64,000 nucleotides of DNA from Paenibacillus ihumii (GCF_001403875.1 NZ_LN884299.1:3871674-3935673), one strand, 5' to 3'; positions 51,318 to 60,599 are shown, counted from the stretch's first letter. Numbers and translations: made by a program. The notes: generated by a model from the sequence alone, not told the origin.

Positions 51318-52196
51318 TTACCCCTTGATGCCGGATAATTGAATGCCTTTAATGAAATAAGTTTCCGCATAAAGAAATAACAGCACCATGGGGGTCATAT
51401 ACAGCACGGATGCCGCAAAAGCGATCCCAGGTTCATCATTGATCCTGGACAAGTACACAGATAACGGATGCCTGAACGGATCGTTCAGAAAAATTAGCGG
51501 CTGCTCTACCATGTTCCAATAATCAACAAATAAGAGAACGACGAGCGCAGCAACACCTGGTTTCACCATAGGAACAATCATCGTGAAGAAAATCCGCAAA
51601 TGGCCGGCCCCGTCCAACTTCGCCGCTTCAATATAGGCATACGGAATATGTAGCATGAACTGTCGAAGCATAAAAACACCGAAAGCTGCGAAAATGCCAG
51701 GCCATATAATGGCATTCGGGCTATTCAGCAGCCCCAATTTATCCGCCATAATATAATTCGGCACTAGTGTCACCTGAAACGGCATGAGCATCGTCATGAC
51801 ATAGACGATAAACAGACGATCTCGGTAACGAAACTGCAACTTGGAGAAGGCATACGCAGCAAACGCCGAGACCAAGATTTGCCCAACGATGATCGGCACT
51901 ACCAACAACACCGAATTCCAAAACAACATTAAATATCGGGGACTTGCCACCAACACTTCGCCATACTGCTTCACAGATACATGATCCGGCAGCAATTTTA
52001 AATTTCCATAACGGTTTTTCCCCCCTTTCATCGCTTCATTCATCTGTCCGATAGATCCATAATTGATATCGATTTCCTGGGCTGTCATGAATGAATTAGT
52101 GAACGTGACCACAATTGGAAATAAAAACATAAGCGCAATTGTGCCCAACACGACTGTGAGGCCAATTTTTCGAATGATTTTGTGAAAATTATCCAA
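51318..52196 (-). CDS. ABC permease, MalG/UgpE type
   Basis: This 292-residue protein has about six helices and the conserved cytoplasmic EAA-loop EAAKLDGAGHLRIFFTMIVP that binds the ATPase. The N-terminal half carries a 70-residue insert after helix 1 (NEAMKGGKNRYGNLKLLPDH) outside the membrane. It pairs with the MalF-type permease 12 bp upstream to form the heterodimeric channel. Most MalG/UgpE-type subunits import sugars or glycerol-phosphate derivatives. Confidence 0.92.
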   Translation of the reverse strand: MDNFHKIIRKIGLTVVLGTIALMFLFPIVVTFTNSFMTAQEIDINYGSIGQMNEAMKGGKNRYGNLKLLPDHVSVKQYGEVLVASPRYLMLFWNSVLLVVPIIVGQILVSAFAAYAFSKLQFRYRDRLFIVYVMTMLMPFQVTLVPNYIMADKLGLLNSPNAIIWPGIFAAFGVFMLRQFMLHIPYAYIEAAKLDGAGHLRIFFTMIVPMVKPGVAALVVLLFVDYWNMVEQPLIFLNDPFRHPLSVYLSRINDEPGIAFAASVLYMTPMVLLFLYAETYFIKGIQLSGIKG

Positions 52197-52208
52197 AGAC
52201 TCTCACCT

Positions 52209-53114
52209 CTATTCCATGAACTGCCGATATCGGCGTTCAAGCGCAAACAAACCGATGACGATCAAAAGAATACAACCGAACATCATGGTCGCCGCGGCTG
52301 TCAATTTCTGAATATCCAACGACGTGAACATGTTGTTCATATAATGTTGCATCATATAGATACTGTCATGCGGATAGTCTCCTGCGATTAAATACGTTTC
52401 CCGAAATACTTTAAACGAGTTCATAATCGACAAAATGACGACAAAGAACATCGTGGGAGTTAGATAGACAAGAGTGATGCTGCCAAACTGCCGTAAGCGC
52501 CCAGCTCCTTCCACATGCGCGGTTTCATAATAATCCTTCGGGATTTGCTGCAAACCCGCCAAAAATAAAACGACGTTATAGCCAATGTTCTTCCATAAAT
52601 AGACGACAATAATGACATATCGGGCAGCATCGGTCTTCATCCAGTCCACGCGTTCAGTTCCGAAGCTGCTCAGCCAGGCGTTTACGGATCCGTTCCAATC
52701 GAACAACAATTGCCAGACGAACACAATTGAGGCAACGGGAACGACAAGCGGCAGCACATAGGCGGTCCGCAACCATTTTTGCAAATATAAATTTGCATTC
52801 AGCAGTACCGCAAGACCTAGCGACAGTGTGAGATTAAGCGGAACGCTAACCGCGCTAAAATAAAATGTATTGGTCACTGCCTTGCGGAAGGACTCGCTCA
52901 TAAGCAACTCGCGGTAATTATCCAAACCCGCAAAATGACGATCTACCGGGCTGTCTACAAATGAATAAAATACTCCCATGATAAATGGAACAAGGTAAAA
53001 CAGTGCGAATCCAACAGCGCTCGGTGCGAGAAATAGCCAGGCTACCACCGCATCCTTGCGCATCCATTTCATGATCTTCCTATCGTCATCTTGTCTAAAA
53101 AACCGTTGCTTCAT
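52209..53114 (-). CDS. ABC permease, MalF/UgpA type
   Basis: This 301-residue protein has about six membrane helices and the EAA-type loop YYETAHVEGAGRLRQFGSIT. It is the first gene of the transporter operon, with GGAGG ahead of the ATG. An A/T-rich operator-like block 60-90 bp upstream is almost the same as the one before the vanY gene. The partner permease follows after 12 bp. Substrate unknown. Confidence 0.92.
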   Translation of the reverse strand: MKQRFFRQDDDRKIMKWMRKDAVVAWLFLAPSAVGFALFYLVPFIMGVFYSFVDSPVDRHFAGLDNYRELLMSESFRKAVTNTFYFSAVSVPLNLTLSLGLAVLLNANLYLQKWLRTAYVLPLVVPVASIVFVWQLLFDWNGSVNAWLSSFGTERVDWMKTDAARYVIIVVYLWKNIGYNVVLFLAGLQQIPKDYYETAHVEGAGRLRQFGSITLVYLTPTMFFVVILSIMNSFKVFRETYLIAGDYPHDSIYMMQHYMNNMFTSLDIQKLTAAATMMFGCILLIVIGLFALERRYRQFME

Positions 53115-53174
53115 TTACGCTTCCTCCAACCAGTCTTACCAGTACTATAAAAAGAACAGTTTAAAGAATAAGTA

Positions 53175-53200
53175 GGGTAAAAATAAAATTTTTATTAAAT
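53175..53200 (-). promoter_or_regulatory. Operator-like block of the ABC-adaptor operon
   Basis: On the minus strand ATTTAATAAAAATTTTA (53184-53200) is followed by TTTTTACCC. The same 17 bases followed by ATATTAGCCCC stand before vanY at 56962-56978. Here the 17-base core ends 86 bp from the start codon, in the vanY case 90 bp. TTTAAT and TTTTAT spaced by 11 bp look like direct repeats for an OmpR/VanR-class regulator. A TATAGT box follows about 27 bp downstream in both cases (TATATT for vanY). Confidence 0.65.
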
Positions 53201-53265
53201 ACCGTCCAACATTGAACGGACGATCCTCTTTGTTTGCAGTCTCAGTGATAACACGCTTAGAACAT

Positions 53266-53339
53266 AAAAAAACACTTATTCATTCTCAGTTTCCTCCCAT
53301 TGATGCTTTCATTTGGGAAAACTGATTGAAGAATAAGTG
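53266..53339 (-). terminator. Terminator of the van-like operon
   Basis: CACTTATTC (53273-53281) and further bases pair with GAATAAGTG (53331-53339), with an inner GTTTCC/GGGAAAAC stem; the minus-strand read ends in seven T residues. It lies about 40 bp after the kinase stop. Confidence 0.8.
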
Positions 53340-53380
53340 GAGAAAAAACAGAAATCACGCAGTGTCCAGACACATCCTAG

Positions 53381-54490
53381 TTACTGATGCGCTGTAGGTG
53401 CGTTGCTTTGCGGGAGACGAACTTCAAATAACGTGCGAACGGGATCGCTTTGCGCTGAGATCGTGCCCCGATGCTGTTCCACGATATTTTTCGCAATAAA
53501 CAGACCGATACCGGAGCTTCCTTCCCGCTCAGTACGCGCTTTATCGACCGTGTAAAACATATCGAAAATATACGGCAGCTCTTCCGGGGGAATGCGTTGA
53601 CCGTAATTGATCACTTGAACTACTGCGTTCCCCGCTTCCAGATTGCAATGAATATCTATATACTGGCCATCTTTGCCATAACGAATGGCGTTCGTAAGGA
53701 GATTCTCAAATACTCGCGCCAATAAAACTCCATCCCCCCGGATCGTCACATGGGGAGTCACATGCAATCGGGTGGTCAGGTGACTTCTTTCTAAAGCAGG
53801 ATATAATTCCTCATTTAATTGGATGAGAAGCTCGCTAAGATCGATCAGTTGTTTATTCATCTTTAGCTGACCGTAATTCATACGAGCGATTTCGAAAAGC
53901 TCGTCGATCAGCTTCTCCAGCCGTTGTGACTTGGAGTAAGCAATGCCCGTATACCGCTTGATCTGTTCTGTCGTCAGATTTTCATCATGAAGTATGAAGT
54001 CCAGGTAGCCCAGAACAGAAGTGAGCGGTGTTCGCAAATCGTGTGCCAGATTCAAAACCAGTTGTTCTTTGCTGGTCTCCGCAAAGTCCCCCCTCTCCAG
54101 CGCATGCTTTAATTTGTCACTAGCCAGATTGATATCTCGCGCAATATCTTCGAACTCGTCATTCGATCGAATGTTGATGTGGCTGTTGAAATCGCCGTTT
54201 GCCAGTTGATTGATCCCACGCGATATTTCGTGAAAATAAAGCGAATATCGTTTCGTGAAGAGAAAGAAAAAATAAAAGGAGAGAGGAATAAAAAGTATCA
54301 GAAAAAAATTGAGGTCTCCGATTTCCCGCATGAAATAACGAATTCTGGTCGTCGGATCTTCAAATTTCGTCGTATGATAGTAGAACTGGAGTGCTTTAAA
54401 GATCAAAAAGGTGATCGTGCCAGAGCAAAGTGTACTTAAAACAAATAGCTGAATCATTTTAAATCGGAAACCTCGGATCTTATTAGCCAT
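53381..54490 (-). CDS. VanS-like sensor histidine kinase
   Basis: The start at 54490 (MANKIRGFRFKMIQLF) overlaps the end of the response regulator gene by eight bases; the longer frame is the regulator in another phase. The 369-residue kinase has two membrane helices (FVLSTLCSGTITFLIFKALQ and FFLILFIPLSFYFFFLF) with only about 30 residues outside, a HAMP domain, H box NLAHDLRTPLTSVLGYLDFI and an ATPase domain (ENLLTNAIRYG, GSSGIGLFIAKNIVEQH). The short sensor loop resembles intramembrane or VanS/BceS-like kinases that sense cell-wall antibiotics. It forms an operon with vanR-, vanZ- and vanY-like genes. Confidence 0.88.
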   Translation of the reverse strand: MANKIRGFRFKMIQLFVLSTLCSGTITFLIFKALQFYYHTTKFEDPTTRIRYFMREIGDLNFFLILFIPLSFYFFFLFTKRYSLYFHEISRGINQLANGDFNSHINIRSNDEFEDIARDINLASDKLKHALERGDFAETSKEQLVLNLAHDLRTPLTSVLGYLDFILHDENLTTEQIKRYTGIAYSKSQRLEKLIDELFEIARMNYGQLKMNKQLIDLSELLIQLNEELYPALERSHLTTRLHVTPHVTIRGDGVLLARVFENLLTNAIRYGKDGQYIDIHCNLEAGNAVVQVINYGQRIPPEELPYIFDMFYTVDKARTEREGSSGIGLFIAKNIVEQHRGTISAQSDPVRTLFEVRLPQSNAPTAHQ

Positions 54491-55178
54491 TGAACGTATA
54501 TCCCACTCCCCAGACCGTCTTGATCCATTTGTTCTTGTGCTTATCTTCTTCGAGCTTCTTCCGCAACGCGCGTATATGCACCATAACTGTATTGCTGCCT
54601 TCGTAGTAGGCTTCCCCCCATACACGTTCGAAAATATTCTCCGTGCTGAACACCTTATTCGGGTGGCTGGCCAATAAGTACAAGATGTCAAATTCCTTCG
54701 GGGTTAGCTCAATCGGTTTGTTATACAATCGTACCATTCGTTGTTCGGGATTGATCATCAGACCGCGCACCTCCAGAACGGCAACGTTCGATGTCGCCGA
54801 TGGATTGAACTGCAACGCTCGCCGCAATTGCGCATTTACCCGAGCGACCAGCTCCATCGGATTGAACGGTTTGGTCACATAATCGTCCGCTCCTCTGACC
54901 AGTCCTGTAATTTTATCAAGATCGGTCGCTTTAGCACTTAAAAAAATAATGGGCAGGTGGTGACTTTCCCGAATGAGCTGCGTTGCTTCGTAGCCGTTCA
55001 GATTCGGCATCATAATATCGAGAATCGCCAGATCAATCGGTTGTGTCCGAATGGCTTGCACGGCGGCCAGCCCGTCAGAAACTTTCACACAACGATAACC
55101 CTCTTTGGTTAGATGCAGTTCTACCAAATCGGCAATTTCCGGTTCGTCATCGGCGATTAAAATAGTGATCGATTTCAT
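54483..55178 (-). CDS. VanR-like response regulator
   Basis: The ATG at 55178 follows GAGGTGG and starts MKSITILIADDEPEIADLVE; a TTG four codons upstream is less likely. The 231-residue OmpR-class regulator has the receiver aspartate in LAILDIMMPNLNG, Lys in YVTKPFNPMEL and a winged helix (LTPKEFDILYLLASHPNKVF, recognition helix SNTVMVHIRALRKKLEE), similar to VanR-type regulators. The kinase gene overlaps its 3' end. A shared A/T-rich block before vanY and before the ABC operon is its candidate binding site. Confidence 0.9.
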   Translation of the reverse strand: MKSITILIADDEPEIADLVELHLTKEGYRCVKVSDGLAAVQAIRTQPIDLAILDIMMPNLNGYEATQLIRESHHLPIIFLSAKATDLDKITGLVRGADDYVTKPFNPMELVARVNAQLRRALQFNPSATSNVAVLEVRGLMINPEQRMVRLYNKPIELTPKEFDILYLLASHPNKVFSTENIFERVWGEAYYEGSNTVMVHIRALRKKLEEDKHKNKWIKTVWGVGYTFNG

Positions 55179-55218
55179 AATCCACCTCAAGTAAATATGA
55201 TGATTGAACTACATCGTA

Positions 55219-55758
55219 TCAGAACTTCTTCGCCAGAACAACGGCGCGCGGGGCACCCGGAACGGCGGATGCCGGCGTCGTCAGCCAGGACCCCAGTCTA
55301 TAAGCGACGAAGCCGAGCATGCCTCCAATGGAATTTAAAAAAAGATCGTCCACGTCAAACGTACCGAGCGAAAATAACACTTGGACGCTTTCCAGCCCGA
55401 TACTTACCGCCAAGGAGCGCCATAGCGTCCCCGCCAACGTCAGCTTTCCGGCCTTCGCAAGAACATTAAGGAACATGCCGAACGGGACAAAGATCGCAAT
55501 ATTTCCGAAGAGGTTCGTCAGGCTGTGTACAGTCAACGCATCAAGCGCTCTGGTAATTTCCTTCAAGGGAACCAGATTCCCAGCTTGCAGTCTGGCAACG
55601 ATATATTCCGGATAAGTCGCGGTTCGCAGTAACTGATCCCATAGAAACGCAACATCCACCCGGCCGAACTTGAATAAAATAATTTTGAGCAGCGCGTACA
55701 TGTAGAAAGCAAACAATAGCCGAACGCCCCAATGTTTCAACCGGTAGCCGGCTCTCAT
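55219..55758 (-). CDS. VanZ family membrane protein
   Basis: This 179-residue protein has four or five membrane helices and the VanZ family core NLVPLKEI ... NLFGNIAIFVPFGMFLNVLA and ESVQVLFSLGTFDVDDLFLN SIGGMLGF. VanZ homologues in enterococci raise resistance to teicoplanin and related lipoglycopeptides; the mechanism is unknown. Its start overlaps the vanY stop by four bases (ATGA), so the two are made together. It is followed after 40 bp by the VanR-like regulator. Confidence 0.9.
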   Translation of the reverse strand: MRAGYRLKHWGVRLLFAFYMYALLKIILFKFGRVDVAFLWDQLLRTATYPEYIVARLQAGNLVPLKEITRALDALTVHSLTNLFGNIAIFVPFGMFLNVLAKAGKLTLAGTLWRSLAVSIGLESVQVLFSLGTFDVDDLFLNSIGGMLGFVAYRLGSWLTTPASAVPGAPRAVVLAKKF

Positions 55759-56888
55759 CCGTTCCCCTCCTTTGGTATCGAAACCTCCGGATTCTTAACT
55801 TCCGGCATCCCATCCTCCTGAAACGCACCCTCCGGCTTCTCAAGCGCCGGATCGATGTCCGCTGGCGTATCGCTAGTCGGCGTATCAATCTGCGGTTTAT
55901 CGTTCGGACGATTGCCGGTTGGAGCCCCCTCGTTTGTCGGCGTATCGCTTGTCGATGAATCGTTCTCCGGTTTATCGTTTGTTGGAGTATCGCCCTGCCC
56001 GGAATATACTGTCACAATAACACCATCCATATTGTTGCCTGAAATTTCATAGCGGGTATCCGCCGGCACATGAATCGTGATATCTTCGAGAACAGAATAG
56101 TAGTAAATGGAATACTCTTCGTGGTTTATCGTGGTCTTTATCGATTTCCGTTCCTTCAAAAATCCCAAATATTCCTCAAGAACAAAATTGTTCTCATACA
56201 TAATAGCGCTATGCGGCAAACCGACATAACGATAATGCCATGGTTCATACGGAATCCCTGTAATTTCTGTTTTGTCCTCCGGATAGCGCAAGATAAAGCC
56301 GTATTTCCAGGCGTTCTCTTTCAGCCATAGCCCTTCAGAAGCAGACTCCATCTTCCCTTGCGTTGATCCGATATCCACCGCCAAACCGAGGTTATGCTCA
56401 CTAAAGCCTGCCGGCAACGCGTAGCCGGGCTCGTTTTCCTCGTATTGCTTGCTCTGTTCCGCTTCGTCCCGATAGCCGCTGGTGAGCATAAAGTGGTTAA
56501 TGCCATCCTGATGTGCCGCTGCAATCATCACAGATAATTTTTGTGCCAAAAAAGGCGTCAATCGGATCGAGTTGTCCAAGAGCCCGTATCCGTTTATCAG
56601 TTCCGGATTTTTTGCCAAATTGACGGCATCCGATACGTTAGTCCCCGGAGGTACGGGATAAACTTCATTGATCAGCAGCAAATTGCCTTTGTAAACCTGA
56701 TCCTTTGTTATCCGTACCGGAATCCCGTCCCCTTTAAGAGCCTCATCAAGATTCTCATCCAGATTTTCATCCTCTACTTGGTGGTTTTCTTTCGGCACAT
56801 TTTCATTGTTATCGGGTTCCGGTTTAACTTGGATTACGGCATAGCCAATTATTAAAAGGATGACAAGCCCCAATAGCCATTTCTTCAT
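55755..56888 (-). CDS. VanY-type D-alanyl-D-alanine carboxypeptidase
   Basis: This 377-residue protein has an N-terminal membrane anchor (LLGLVILLIIGYAVIQV), an acidic linker and a peptidase_M15B VanY domain with the substrate motif LTSGYRDEAEQ, zinc ligands in FSEHNLGLAVDIG (His and Asp) and the catalytic/zinc sequence YEPWHYRYVG. A C-terminal region of about 80 residues is unusual, rich in Asp, Thr, Pro and Asn and partly repeated (SDTPTNEGAPTGNRPNDKP, DTPTSDTPAD). The enzyme trims the terminal D-Ala of peptidoglycan precursors, which lowers glycopeptide binding. No vanH, vanA or vanX is present, so it works as a stand-alone trimming enzyme rather than as part of a full resistance operon. 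Confidence 0.9.
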   Translation of the reverse strand: MKKWLLGLVILLIIGYAVIQVKPEPDNNENVPKENHQVEDENLDENLDEALKGDGIPVRITKDQVYKGNLLLINEVYPVPPGTNVSDAVNLAKNPELINGYGLLDNSIRLTPFLAQKLSVMIAAAHQDGINHFMLTSGYRDEAEQSKQYEENEPGYALPAGFSEHNLGLAVDIGSTQGKMESASEGLWLKENAWKYGFILRYPEDKTEITGIPYEPWHYRYVGLPHSAIMYENNFVLEEYLGFLKERKSIKTTINHEEYSIYYYSVLEDITIHVPADTRYEISGNNMDGVIVTVYSGQGDTPTNDKPENDSSTSDTPTNEGAPTGNRPNDKPQIDTPTSDTPADIDPALEKPEGAFQEDGMPEVKNPEVSIPKEGNG

Positions 56889-56950
56889 TCGTAGTTTTCC
56901 TCCTTATCTTTCGTCTAATATAGAGTAGGGGGGACTATTTAAAAAGAAAT

Positions 56951-56978
56951 GGGGCTAATATTAAAATTTTTATTAAAT
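56951..56978 (-). promoter_or_regulatory. Operator-like block of the vanY operon
   Basis: On the minus strand ATTTAATAAAAATTTTA (56962-56978) is followed by ATATTAGCCCC. It matches the block upstream of the ABC permease operon in sequence and in distance to the start codon. A TATATT box follows about 28 bp downstream. Confidence 0.65.
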
Positions 56979-57125
56979 CGTTATCGAAAACTAACAAACG
57001 GGTTAGTGTAAAATCTTCGTGGGATTAAGATCTGGAAAAGCGAACATCGGAAAAGAGCTTCATCCTGGATACAGTGATGTTTACCAATAACACACCGTAA
57101 GGAGGAAGCTCTTATTCATTACTTA

Positions 57126-58902
57126 GGGCTTGCTGAATGGTGAAAAAAAGGCTGAAAACCGCATAACAATAAGGATTTTAGGCTCTTGATGTCGAATTCA
57201 TATGTAAAGGAAAGCATGGAGAACGGGCCCAAATCCTTGCAGATGGAGTGACAAATGTGTTCAAGCCGACCGCGCATCTCGACAATCAATTGATCCTGCC
57301 AGGCGATTTCTTTTTGCCCTTTGGCGGAAAGCTGGACGAAGAGAATCGTTGGGTTCAGTTGGCGCGGTTAGTGCCATGGGCAGAGGCCGAGAAAAAATAC
57401 GGACCGTTTTTCAAAGACACCTTCCGCGGCCAGCAAACGATCAGTTTGCGGATGGGGCTCGGGGCGCTCATCATTCAAGAGAGAATGCAGTTGACCGACA
57501 GAGAAACCCTAGAGTCGATCAACGAAAATCCATACATGCAATACTTCATCGGTCTGCCCGGATTCGTCATGAAGCAACCGTTCCATCACTCGATGATGAC
57601 GCATTTTCGGAAGCGTCTGACGGATGTGCTGGCTGAGCTGAATGAGGTCGTCGCCACGGCAGGCGCGAAGGAAACGAAGGACCATGACGACAACAACGTT
57701 AGCGGCGGCGGAGGGAAAGTAAAGCGGTCGAAGAAGCGCGCCTCTGTTATTGAAGCCGAACAGCAAACACTGTTCGCGGAACCACAAGTCGAACCGTCAG
57801 CAGCAACATCTCCCGTGGAGCAGACGGCCGCGGTGCCCGAGCCTCTTGAAGCGACCGCGCCTCCTTCCGAAGGGCATCCGGTATCGGCCATGGAATCGGA
57901 AGCACCTGCGCTACCCAATCAAGGGACGGTGCTCATGGACGCTACCTGCGCGCCAGCGGATGTGGCGTATCCGACCGATCTGAATCTGCTGAATGAAGCG
58001 CGGGAGAAGCTCGAATCGATCATCGATACCCTGCATGTGCCGGCCGTCAGCAAAGCGACGAAACCGCGCACGTACCGCGAAAAAGCGCGCAAGCAGTTTG
58101 GCGGTGTCCAAGCAACGCAGGCCGGGACCCAAAGTGATCCGCAAAGCAATCAGGCGGCAGCTCGGTTACGTTGGACGGAACCTCTCCATCATCGCCGAGC
58201 AAGCCAAGGTGCAACCGCTCACGCTGCTTAGCCGGAAAACCTATCGCGACCTGCTGGTGATTCATGAACTGTACCATCAGCAACTTCAAATGTGGAGCGA
58301 GCGTTCTCACCAGATGGAAGACCGGATCGTCAGCATTCATCAGCCGCATATCAGGCCAATCGTGCGCGGGAAAGCCAAGGCACGCGTTGAGTTCGGAGCC
58401 AAGATTGCGGTAAGCATGACAAATGGCTATGCGTTCCTTGATCGTCTGTCTTGGGATAACTTCAACGAGAGCACGACGCTAATTGGCGTGATCGAGAAGT
58501 ACCGTGAGCGCATGGGGACCTATCCGGCTGTCGTCCAAGTGGATCAGATCTACCGCACGCGCGAAAACCGGAGCTTCTGCAAACAGCATGGGATTTGGCT
58601 CAGTGGGCCGGCATTGGGACGAAAGCCTAAAAACGGTCCGTCAAGTGAAGATAAGCAAGACGTCAAACAGGATACCGGGGAACGAAACGCAATTGAAGGC
58701 AAGTTTGGAGAAGGCAAGCGCAAGTATGGGCTTGGCTGTATTCGCGCACACCTCGCCAAGACAAGCGAATCGGTGATTACGCTGCAACTTCTCGTGATGA
58801 ACCTGGAGCGCAGGCTCCGCGTTCTTTTTTGCCTTATTTTCGCGATGCTGTCTCGCCGGCGCCTAGCTCTGAAATTCGGATAAAAATCGTTCAGCAAGCC
58901 CC
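57126..58902 (+). mobile_element. IS5-type insertion sequence, transposase broken
   Basis: The ends carry inverted repeats: GGGCTTGCTGAATGG at 57126-57140 and CGTTCAGCAAGCCC at 58888-58901. A sibling with a large internal deletion lies at 39468-40190. The element sits just upstream of the vanY promoter region. Confidence 0.82.
57248..58883 (+). pseudogene. IS5-type transposase, frameshifted in the linker
   Basis: The N-terminal frame (KPTAHLDNQLILPGDFFLPF, FHHSMMTHFRKRLTDVLAEL, a low-complexity P/A/E/V linker, then LMDATCAPADVAYPTDLNLL with the first catalytic Asp) ends out of frame at 58231. The continuation, AVSKQRRPGPKVIRKAIRRQ LGYVGRNLS, is read in the next frame and includes the second Asp in VVQVDQIYRTRENRSFC and the late Glu in GERNAIEGKFGEGKRKYG. 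The shift is near 58098, where two bases are missing after the RKQ codons. Such transposases move the element by a DDE cut-and-paste reaction; this copy cannot. Confidence 0.8.
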
Positions 58903-59192
58903 CTACTTAACCACAAGAATCCCAACATTGAAAAAGCTGGAGCAATGGCTTTCGGAAAATGCAAGAAGAGTTTGCCCGTATCATGAAAATGATACTGGAG
59001 ATGCTGGATGAGCAGATATTGACTACACTTCACGTCCTATTACCCTTTCAGACATTGGTGGAAAAGCTATATGGAAAAAAGGTCGTCTACACAATTTCAC
59101 CATATATTATCACTTTGATTGTTTTTAGCTGCTCACAAAACTTCCCTATATCCAGGTCTCCTTCTACCGTAATCCAATGATTATAATCCAAG
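58903..59192. other. Intergenic stretch with coding-like scraps
   Basis: Two short frames look partly coding: KNPNIEKAGAMAFGK in one and EEFARIMKMILEMLDEQ in another (from 58959). They may be pieces of one decayed gene displaced by the IS5-type element. I cannot identify it and see no ribosome binding site. Confidence 0.3.
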
Positions 59193-59417
59193 TCATTTCT
59201 CAATTTCAAAAGAATCGATGATTTTTTTCATCTCGGTGGATGGAACGTTTCCGGATATTGTGTAAAACAGATTGTCATGTACAAAGACTGCAATCTTTTC
59301 TGTAGTACTTTCCACAGAATATACCAATAGTCTCTCCTCCTTCGTATGCTTTAATAAAAGTAAAGTGATGGAATGACATTCTATATAATCATTAGTTTGT
59401 TCAAATAATCGCTGCAA
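59193..59417 (-). pseudogene. Fragment resembling a DUF4367 C-terminus
   Basis: The 74-codon frame (ERLLVYSVESTTEKIAVFVH, DNLFYTISGNVPSTEMKKII DSFEIEK) has the pattern of the C-terminal strand-helix part of DUF4367 domains, which occur at the end of membrane-anchored anti-sigma-like proteins. No N-terminal helix or ribosome binding site is seen, so it is probably a remnant. It runs opposite to the AraC gene. Confidence 0.4.
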
Positions 59418-59483
59418 ATACTGGTCGGTGCCAGATGTACCCCTCCCCCATTCGCACCATTTGTATGATGAATCATCTTTACC

Positions 59484-59494
59484 TATGCTATAAT
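59484..59494 (+). promoter_or_regulatory. Extended -10 promoter, candidate for the AraC gene
   Basis: TATGCTATAAT contains TATAAT (59489-59494) with an upstream TG in the extended -10 position. No convincing -35 is seen. The leader to the AraC start would be about 180 nt and holds a possible 33-codon frame (59526-59627). Confidence 0.45.
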
Positions 59495-59682
59495 CTTACT
59501 ACAAGAATACATAAAAAGTGGGACTATGAAAGCATACTTATTGGATTGTTTAAGATCGGCGGCAGACACGATGATTCGATGTAACGTATGGACGTATTCG
59601 TTGAGAATCTGTCCCTACTGCGCATAAGATGACAGGATACTCAGATGACTTTACGTTAACTTTTAATCAAGGAGGGAGTCAT

Positions 59683-60543
59683 ATGGCATGGGTAGAATCG
59701 CTGCAGAAGGCAATTGACTATATGGAAGCGCATCTGTTGGAACCCATCACAATAGAAGACATTGCGAAGCAGGCACATGTCTCCGCCTTTCATTTTCAAC
59801 GGCTTTTTATAATCTTGACTGATGTTTCGGTCAAAGAATATGTGCGAAGGCGGAGAATGACATTGGCTGCTCAGGAATTAGCCAGCAGCGATTGCAAGAT
59901 TATCGACCTTGCCTATAAATATGGCTACGATACTCCTGAAGCTTTCGCAAAGGCTTTTCGCAAACAGCATGGTGTGACACCGAGTGAAGCACGAAAAGGA
60001 TTGGGGAAGCTGCAATCTTATAATCGCTTGACCATCCAGGTGAATCTAAAAGGAGCTGAACCTATGAATTATCAATTGGTAGAACGCAAAGGATTCCAAA
60101 TTGTGGGAGTGAAAGAACGGTTTAATTGTGACGGAGATCTCGGTCTGTCTCTGGATATCGGTCATTTTTGGACCAAGGTCGGAAAAAATGGTACCATTAA
60201 CCGATTACTAGGTTTGAATAACGGCCAAATATCAGGTTTGATTGGAGCATCAGTAGATTACAGCAAAGAGGACAATGAGATTGAGTATTGGGTGGGCACT
60301 GAATACAAAGGAAACATACCTGATGGATTATCTAGTTATCAAATATCTGCCGAAAAATGGGCGATATTTGAAGCCGTGGGGCCCGTAGCCGATGTGGTAC
60401 CGAAGACATGGAAAAAAATATATTCAGAGTGGTTTCCGTCTAATTCATATGAACATGGTGACGCACCGTCTTTGGAAGTATATAAAAGCCCTGACCCAAC
60501 GAGCCCCGTAGCCAAAACCGAAATTTGGGTTCCGGTTAAATAG
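59683..60543 (+). CDS. AraC family regulator with GyrI-like effector domain
   Basis: The ATG at 59683 follows AAGGAGGGAG; an upstream in-frame ATG at 59629 lacks this. The 286-residue protein has two N-terminal AraC helix-turn-helix motifs (PITIEDIAKQAHVSAFHFQR and IIDLAYKYGYDTPEAFAKAF) and a C-terminal GyrI-like/Rob-type domain (about 130-286; YQLVERKGFQIVGVKERF, EYWVGTEYKGNIP). This layout is that of Rob, SoxS-like Rob and TipA-like drug-sensing activators; the GyrI-like fold binds hydrophobic cations. It may control efflux or detoxification genes. A terminator follows, then an NTF2-like gene. Confidence 0.9.
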   Translation: MAWVESLQKAIDYMEAHLLEPITIEDIAKQAHVSAFHFQRLFIILTDVSVKEYVRRRRMTLAAQELASSDCKIIDLAYKYGYDTPEAFAKAFRKQHGVTPSEARKGLGKLQSYNRLTIQVNLKGAEPMNYQLVERKGFQIVGVKERFNCDGDLGLSLDIGHFWTKVGKNGTINRLLGLNNGQISGLIGASVDYSKEDNEIEYWVGTEYKGNIPDGLSSYQISAEKWAIFEAVGPVADVVPKTWKKIYSEWFPSNSYEHGDAPSLEVYKSPDPTSPVAKTEIWVPVK

Positions 60544-60599
60544 ACAAAAATAGACCATTATCATTGATTTCACAACGAATATTCCAATAGATGCGCGAC

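Noticed and set aside
53381..54691. 436-residue version of the VanS-like kinase
   Set aside because: The first 67 residues are the response regulator gene in another phase. The ATG at 54490 overlaps the regulator stop as is normal for such pairs.
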